From Streptomyces sp. NBC_01216 (lineage in GTDB: Bacteria > Actinomycetota > Actinomycetes > Streptomycetales > Streptomycetaceae), in contig NZ_CP108677.1 of NCBI RefSeq assembly GCF_035994945.1, positions 124,001 to 188,000 of the forward strand: 64,000 nucleotides of DNA, written 5' to 3'. This document shows positions 60,718 to 64,000 of this stretch, piece by piece. Every line of letters begins with the position of its first letter. Within the stretch, counting starts at the first letter, position 1. Below the pieces are notes generated by a model. It worked only from the letters and a program-made list of their open reading frames with translations. It ran no database searches and was not told where the DNA came from. The position numbers were made by a program, and so were the translations under genes.

Positions 60718-61045
60718 GGCGGTGCTCCGATCGGTCGGTGAAGAAGGACGCGGCACCCGGACGAGGTGCTCGGCGCACGCAACGATAGAAGATCGATTCC
60801 GCGCCGCCCGGACCGAGGTACAGGGCCGGCCGTTCACCCCGGCATCGCGCCGTTCGCTCGCACGGAGGGCTCCGCCGTCCACGGGGAGCGGCTCCCGAGG
60901 GAGTTCTCCCGGGAGGCGGACGCGGCCCGACGGGCGCGGGCGTCCCGCACCGCAGGCGAGCGTGCCACCCCCGAACCCCCGCTCCGCCGCGCTCGGCGAT
61001 CCGCCCTCTCCGGTCTCGGCCCGACAGGAGCGGGACCGTGCGGGG
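60718..61045. other. Divergent intergenic region
   Basis: About 330 bp between the amidase-type gene (minus) and the TetR operon (plus). It holds the promoters of both; no gene is supported. Confidence 0.4.
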
Positions 61046-61080
61046 TTGACATCACCTCAGTTAGTCAGTTGACTAACTGA
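61046..61080 (+). promoter_or_regulatory. TetR operator and promoter
   Basis: A consensus-like -35, TTGACA, is at 61046-61051. TCAGTTAGTCA-GT-TGACTAACTGA (61057-61080) is a perfect 11-bp inverted repeat ending one base before the TetR ATG. The operator overlies the expected -10 and the translation start, so bound repressor would shut off the operon. The AT-rich site stands out in GC-rich DNA. Confidence 0.85.
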
Positions 61081-61081
61081 C

Positions 61082-61648
61082 ATGGTTCGAACGCAGACCG
61101 GAAAGCGCCCCCGCCTGGTGCAGGCCGCGGCGAAACTCGTGCATGAACAGGGCTTCCATCGGGCGACGCTCGCGGACATCGCCCGAGAGGCGGATGTCCC
61201 CCTGGGCAACGTCTACTACTACTTCAAGTCCAAGGACGAACTCGGACAGGCCCTGATAGACGAACAGGCCGAGCTCTACGAGGGCCTGTGCCGGTCGTGG
61301 GGGGCGTCCGGCGAGCCCCGCGCGGAGCTGGACTCCTTCATCCTGATGACGCTCGACAGTCGGGACTCGCTCGCGCGCAGCGGGTGCCCCGTGGGCACAC
61401 TCTGCGCCGAACTCGGCAAGGAGGGAGGTCCGTTGGCCGAGCGGGCGGGCGGAGTCCTCGCGGGCATGCTCGGCTGGCTCACCGAACGCTTCCACGCCCT
61501 GGGGAAGGAACGGGAGGAGGCGCGGGCCTTGGCCGTGCACCTGCTGTCGGCTCTGCAGGGAGCCAGCCTGCTGACCCACACCTTCGGTGATCCGCGTCTC
61601 GTCGAGGGCGAGGCCGTACGCCTCCGCCGATGGGTGGCCGAGCTGTGA
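61082..61648 (+). CDS. TetR-family regulator
   Basis: 188 aa. The helix-turn-helix is ATLADIAREADVPLGNVYYY with FKSKDELGQALIDEQ. The C-terminal domain has SGCPVGTLCAELGKEGGPLA, typical of the AcuR/YcdC-like group; the two Cys in it might sense electrophiles or oxidants, which would suit the peroxiredoxin downstream (inference). It is first in an operon with the epimerase and peroxiredoxin-like genes and is controlled by the palindrome over its own start. Confidence 0.9.
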   Translation: MVRTQTGKRPRLVQAAAKLVHEQGFHRATLADIAREADVPLGNVYYYFKSKDELGQALIDEQAELYEGLCRSWGASGEPRAELDSFILMTLDSRDSLARSGCPVGTLCAELGKEGGPLAERAGGVLAGMLGWLTERFHALGKEREEARALAVHLLSALQGASLLTHTFGDPRLVEGEAVRLRRWVAEL

Positions 61649-61796
61649 GGCGCACCGCCCGGCGCCCGGTCTCCGGCGCCGCGCCGCCCCTGACCCCTGC
61701 GGCGCGCCAGGGCCGGTGGAGCCGTCCGGGTGCCGCCTTCCCCGCCGCCGGACCCGCCGGCCTCGTTCCACGACGGAAAGACAGGGAAGTGATCGC

Positions 61797-62834
61797 GTGA
61801 CCGGGCACGACGGCAGGACCCGGGTCCTGGTGACCGGGGCGACCGGATTCCTCGGTGGACAGGTACTCCGTGCGCTGGCGGCCGACCCCAGGGCCGAGCC
61901 GGTGGCGGCCTGCCGCACTCCTGAGCGGCTCCCGCCCGGCTTCCCGGGAGAGGTCCGGGCGGGAGACCTGAGGGACGCGGGCTATCGGCGGGCCGTGGTG
62001 CGCGACGTGGACGTGGTGTGCCATGCGGGGACGTGGGGGGCCTTCTGGGGCCACGCCCGGCAGGAACAGACACACTTCCTGGACCCCGCCCTCGACCTGC
62101 TCGAACAGGCGTGTGCGGCGCGGGTGCGTCGTTTCGTCGTGGCATCGACCGTGGCCGTCGGCACCCCGTCCCAGGACGGCGGGCCGGTGGACGACTTCTC
62201 AGCCCTGCGGTACACGGGATTCTGGCCGCACGCGGACAGGCTCATCGACCTGGACCACCACATGCGCGAGGCCGCCGGCCGGGGCACCGGCATGGTCGTC
62301 CTGCGGCTGGGGCACTTCGTCGGCGCCGGGAACTCCCTCGGCATGATCCCCGCCCTCGTGCCGCGGCTGCGGTCCCGCATGGTGCCCTGGCTCGCCGGCG
62401 GCCGCGCCCGTCTGGCGCTCGTGGCGGACACCGACCTCGGGCAGGGCATGGCCCTGGCGGCGCTGGCCGAGAGCCTGGACCCGTACGAGTCCTTCAACAT
62501 CTGCGGTCCCGAGTTCCCCACCATGCGGGAGGTCCTGGAGTTCGTCGCGCGGGAGACGGGCCTGCCCCTGCCGCGCTTCAGTGTCCCGTACCGCGCCGGC
62601 TACGCCTTCGGTCGTCTGATGGAGGCGCTCCACCCCGTACTTCCGGGCCGGTCCCCGTTCCTGACCCGCTCCCTGGTGCACGTGGCCGAGGACTGGTACT
62701 GCGTCGGCGACCGGGCCGCGGAGAAGCTCGGCTACGTGCCGGTGAAGGACTGGCGCACCGCTGTGCGGGAGACCCTCGCGGTACGGGCACCGGACGGATT
62801 TCCCTGGCCATCGCTCGCTCAGGAGACAGCGTGA
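61797..62834 (+). CDS. NAD-dependent epimerase/dehydratase
   Basis: 345 aa from GTG (AGGGAAG upstream). Extended SDR: TRVLVTGATGFLGGQVLRAL, DLRDAGYRRAVVRDVDVVCH, FVVASTVAVGTPSQ and RLGHFVGAGNSLGM. The usual catalytic YxxxK is not evident; the equivalent place reads HADRLIDLDHHMRE, so activity may be altered or it may bind rather than convert. The second half (FNICGPEFPTMREVLEFVAR) is like 3-beta-HSD/UDP-sugar epimerases. It overlaps the next gene by four bases (GTGA). Confidence 0.82.
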   Translation: MTGHDGRTRVLVTGATGFLGGQVLRALAADPRAEPVAACRTPERLPPGFPGEVRAGDLRDAGYRRAVVRDVDVVCHAGTWGAFWGHARQEQTHFLDPALDLLEQACAARVRRFVVASTVAVGTPSQDGGPVDDFSALRYTGFWPHADRLIDLDHHMREAAGRGTGMVVLRLGHFVGAGNSLGMIPALVPRLRSRMVPWLAGGRARLALVADTDLGQGMALAALAESLDPYESFNICGPEFPTMREVLEFVARETGLPLPRFSVPYRAGYAFGRLMEALHPVLPGRSPFLTRSLVHVAEDWYCVGDRAAEKLGYVPVKDWRTAVRETLAVRAPDGFPWPSLAQETA

Positions 62835-63406
62835 AGAACGTGTCGTCGATTGAGCGGCCCGCCGTGCGGTCCGCCCGCAGACTCACCCCCGGGGACGTGG
62901 TGAGCCCGAGGGCCGTGGAGACCATCACCGCGCGGACGACGCGTCTGCCGGACCCGGAATCCCTGGTACATCTCCAGTTCCGGCGTTTCGCGGGATGCCC
63001 CGTGTGCAACCTCCACCTCCGGTCGGTGGCCCGGCGCCACGACGAGATCCGCGCCGCCGGCGTGGTCGAGGTGGCGGTGTTCCACTCCCCCGTGGAGGCC
63101 ATGCTTCCGTACCAGGGAGACCTGCCGTTCGCCACCGTCGCGGACCCGGACAAGAAGCTGTACGTGGCCTTCGGCGTGGAGTCCTCACCACGGGCCCTGC
63201 TCGATCCCCGAGCCTGGCCGGCGCTGGTGCGCGGTGCCCTCACCCGTCGGCCGGCCGGCCCTGACGAGGGCGGGGGCGGTCTCGGCCTGCCGGCGGACTT
63301 CCTGATCGGACCGGAAGGCGGCATTCGCGAGGTCCGCTACGGTCGGCACGCCGACGACCAGTGGCCGGTGGAGGAGCTCCTGCGCCTCGCCGCCGTCCAC
63401 CGGTAG
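62831..63406 (+). CDS. Peroxiredoxin-like (AhpC/TSA-type) protein
   Basis: 191 aa. It has a thioredoxin fold with a CxxC at FRRFAGCPVCNLHLRSV (about residues 51-67), DEIRAAGVVEVAVFHSP, VADPDKKLYVAFGVESS, and an end FLIGPEGGIREVRYGRHADD. It resembles the AhpC/TSA-type redox proteins that accompany TetR regulators in actinomycetes. It is translationally coupled to the epimerase and probably part of an oxidative or electrophile response under the TetR protein. Confidence 0.82.
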   Translation: MKNVSSIERPAVRSARRLTPGDVVSPRAVETITARTTRLPDPESLVHLQFRRFAGCPVCNLHLRSVARRHDEIRAAGVVEVAVFHSPVEAMLPYQGDLPFATVADPDKKLYVAFGVESSPRALLDPRAWPALVRGALTRRPAGPDEGGGGLGLPADFLIGPEGGIREVRYGRHADDQWPVEELLRLAAVHR

Positions 63407-63433
63407 GACCGGTGGCGGTGACGGTCCTACCGG
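63400..63433 (+). terminator. Terminator of the TetR operon
   Basis: CCGGTAGGACCG and CGGTCCTACCGG form a perfect 12-bp stem with a 10-base loop. The stem includes the peroxiredoxin stop codon. Confidence 0.8.
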
Positions 63434-63460
63434 GGCCGGACGGCGAGGGAGCCACCGCGT

Positions 63461-63496
63461 CGCCTCCCGGCCCCGGCGATACCGGGCCGGGAGGCG
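63461..63496 (-). terminator. Terminator of the NPP1-family gene
   Basis: CGCCTCCCGGCCC and GGGCCGGGAGGCG form a perfect 13-bp stem with a 10-base loop, just past the stop of the convergent gene at 63519. Confidence 0.75.
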
Positions 63497-63518
63497 CGGC
63501 GGGCCGCCGGTGGTCCCG

Positions 63519-64000
63519 CTACAGGTACGGGTCGAAGGGGATGCCCGCCGGTTTGGCCTTCGCCAGATGGGACGCGAAGGAGCCGTCCTTGAGTCCGAAG
63601 TGCGCGCTTCCGAAATCGGCCCCGGTGAGCTTGTCCCGTACCGTCGCCGGGTAGCCCGACCAGCCGACGAGCGTGGGGAACTGCCAGGCGCGGTGGTGGT
63701 TCTCGGGCGGCTCGTCGTTGCTGTTCGCCGCCCGGAAGCAGTGGGTGCCGATACCGTCCTTGTGATAGACGATCTTGGGGTGGCTGCCGTCCCAGCGGAT
63801 GCGGTCGCGCGTATGGACGTCGAAGTCGCCGTGCGCGGAGGTCGCGACGTACTCCGCCACGCCGTCCCGTATCCAGACCACCACGTGCTCCCAGTCGTGC
63901 CGGTGCCCGCCGAGGCTGATGACGGGGAGGGCCTGGTCCTTCTCGAAGTACAGTGCGTAGATGACGGCACACCAGCCGTTGTTGCACTTCCAGCGGGAAT
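63519..64000 (-). CDS. NPP1/NLP-family protein (5' end outside window)
   Basis: At least 160 C-terminal residues are present; the start lies beyond 64000. The family heptad GHRHDWE is intact in LPVISLGGHRHDWEHVVVWI, preceded by WCAVIYALYFEKDQ. Other blocks: HGDFDVHTRDRIRWDGSHPK, CFRAANSNDEPPENHHRAWQ and LTGADFGSAHFGLKDGSF. NLPs are secreted proteins; cytotoxic forms bind plant sphingolipids through this region, but many bacterial homologues are non-toxic and uncharacterised. Secretion cannot be checked because the N-terminus is missing. Confidence 0.88.
   Translation of the reverse strand, partial: SRWKCNNGWCAVIYALYFEKDQALPVISLGGHRHDWEHVVVWIRDGVAEYVATSAHGDFDVHTRDRIRWDGSHPKIVYHKDGIGTHCFRAANSNDEPPENHHRAWQFPTLVGWSGYPATVRDKLTGADFGSAHFGLKDGSFASHLAKAKPAGIPFDPYL

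Noticed and set aside
1..64000. CRISPR arrays, rRNA or tRNA genes
   Set aside because: No regularly spaced short repeats and no recognisable rRNA or tRNA sequence were seen by eye; a tRNAscan or Infernal run would settle it.

Overview
The window is high-GC (roughly 70% or more) actinobacterial DNA. GTG starts, Tat signals, lipoproteins, ECF sigma factors with membrane extensions, and LuxR/STAND, TetR and MarR regulators all point to Streptomyces or a close relative. The mix of a biosynthetic cluster, many paralogues and many broken genes and transposon scraps resembles an accessory, chromosome-arm region. I saw no rRNA, tRNA or CRISPR array.

Layout. 0-9.4 kb: a membrane-anchored ricin-type lectin, a PEBP-family lipoprotein divergent from an XRE regulator, a LysR regulator, an ATP-binding anti-sigma-type protein, two decayed genes (a CitE-like lyase and a sigma factor-ricin fusion), and an intact ECF sigma factor fused to an extracellular CAP/SCP domain, divergent from a second CAP protein. 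9.5-14.5 kb: transposase debris (ISAzo13 and IS3 types), a DUF4142 protein, gene remnants, a secreted endonuclease/exonuclease/phosphatase-fold enzyme and a perfect 25-bp inverted repeat. 14.5-27.5 kb: a minus-strand NRPS operon, MFS exporter -> stand-alone C -> C-A-T -> A-T -> A-T -> C-(relic A)-T-SDR reductase, with translational coupling at three junctions. The reductase suggests reductive release of a short peptide. 28-34 kb: a large LuxR regulator divergent from an MFS transporter and carotenoid oxygenase, followed by an SRPBCC remnant.

34-56.5 kb is rich in paralogues. The MFS/SRPBCC/carotenoid oxygenase set occurs three times: 31.3-34.2 kb (MFS and oxygenase intact), 44.5-46.7 kb (only the oxygenase intact) and 52.1-55.5 kb (complete). 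An 808-bp direct repeat, 37177-37984 and 51198-52005, differs by the one base I found and carries an NTF2-like secreted protein. Two related 130-aa SnoaL-like proteins lie at 41.7 and 56.1 kb. Between them are an alcohol dehydrogenase/TetR pair with clear operator repeats, a P450, a STAND ATPase regulator, a DUF3152 zinc-protease-like protein and an alpha/beta hydrolase that has lost its nucleophile motif.

56.5-64 kb: a MarR regulator with two identical operators, a secreted SH3 protein, a carboxymuconolactone decarboxylase-family protein, a Tat-exported amidase-type protein, a TetR-epimerase-peroxiredoxin operon with an operator at the TetR start, two strong hairpins, and an NPP1/NLP-family protein cut by the window edge.

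Two features looked least ordinary. One is the split NRPS line with its relic adenylation domain. The other is the triplicated oxygenase cassette, where a 20-bp element sits exactly 52 nt before the start codons of two genes flanking the LuxR regulator.
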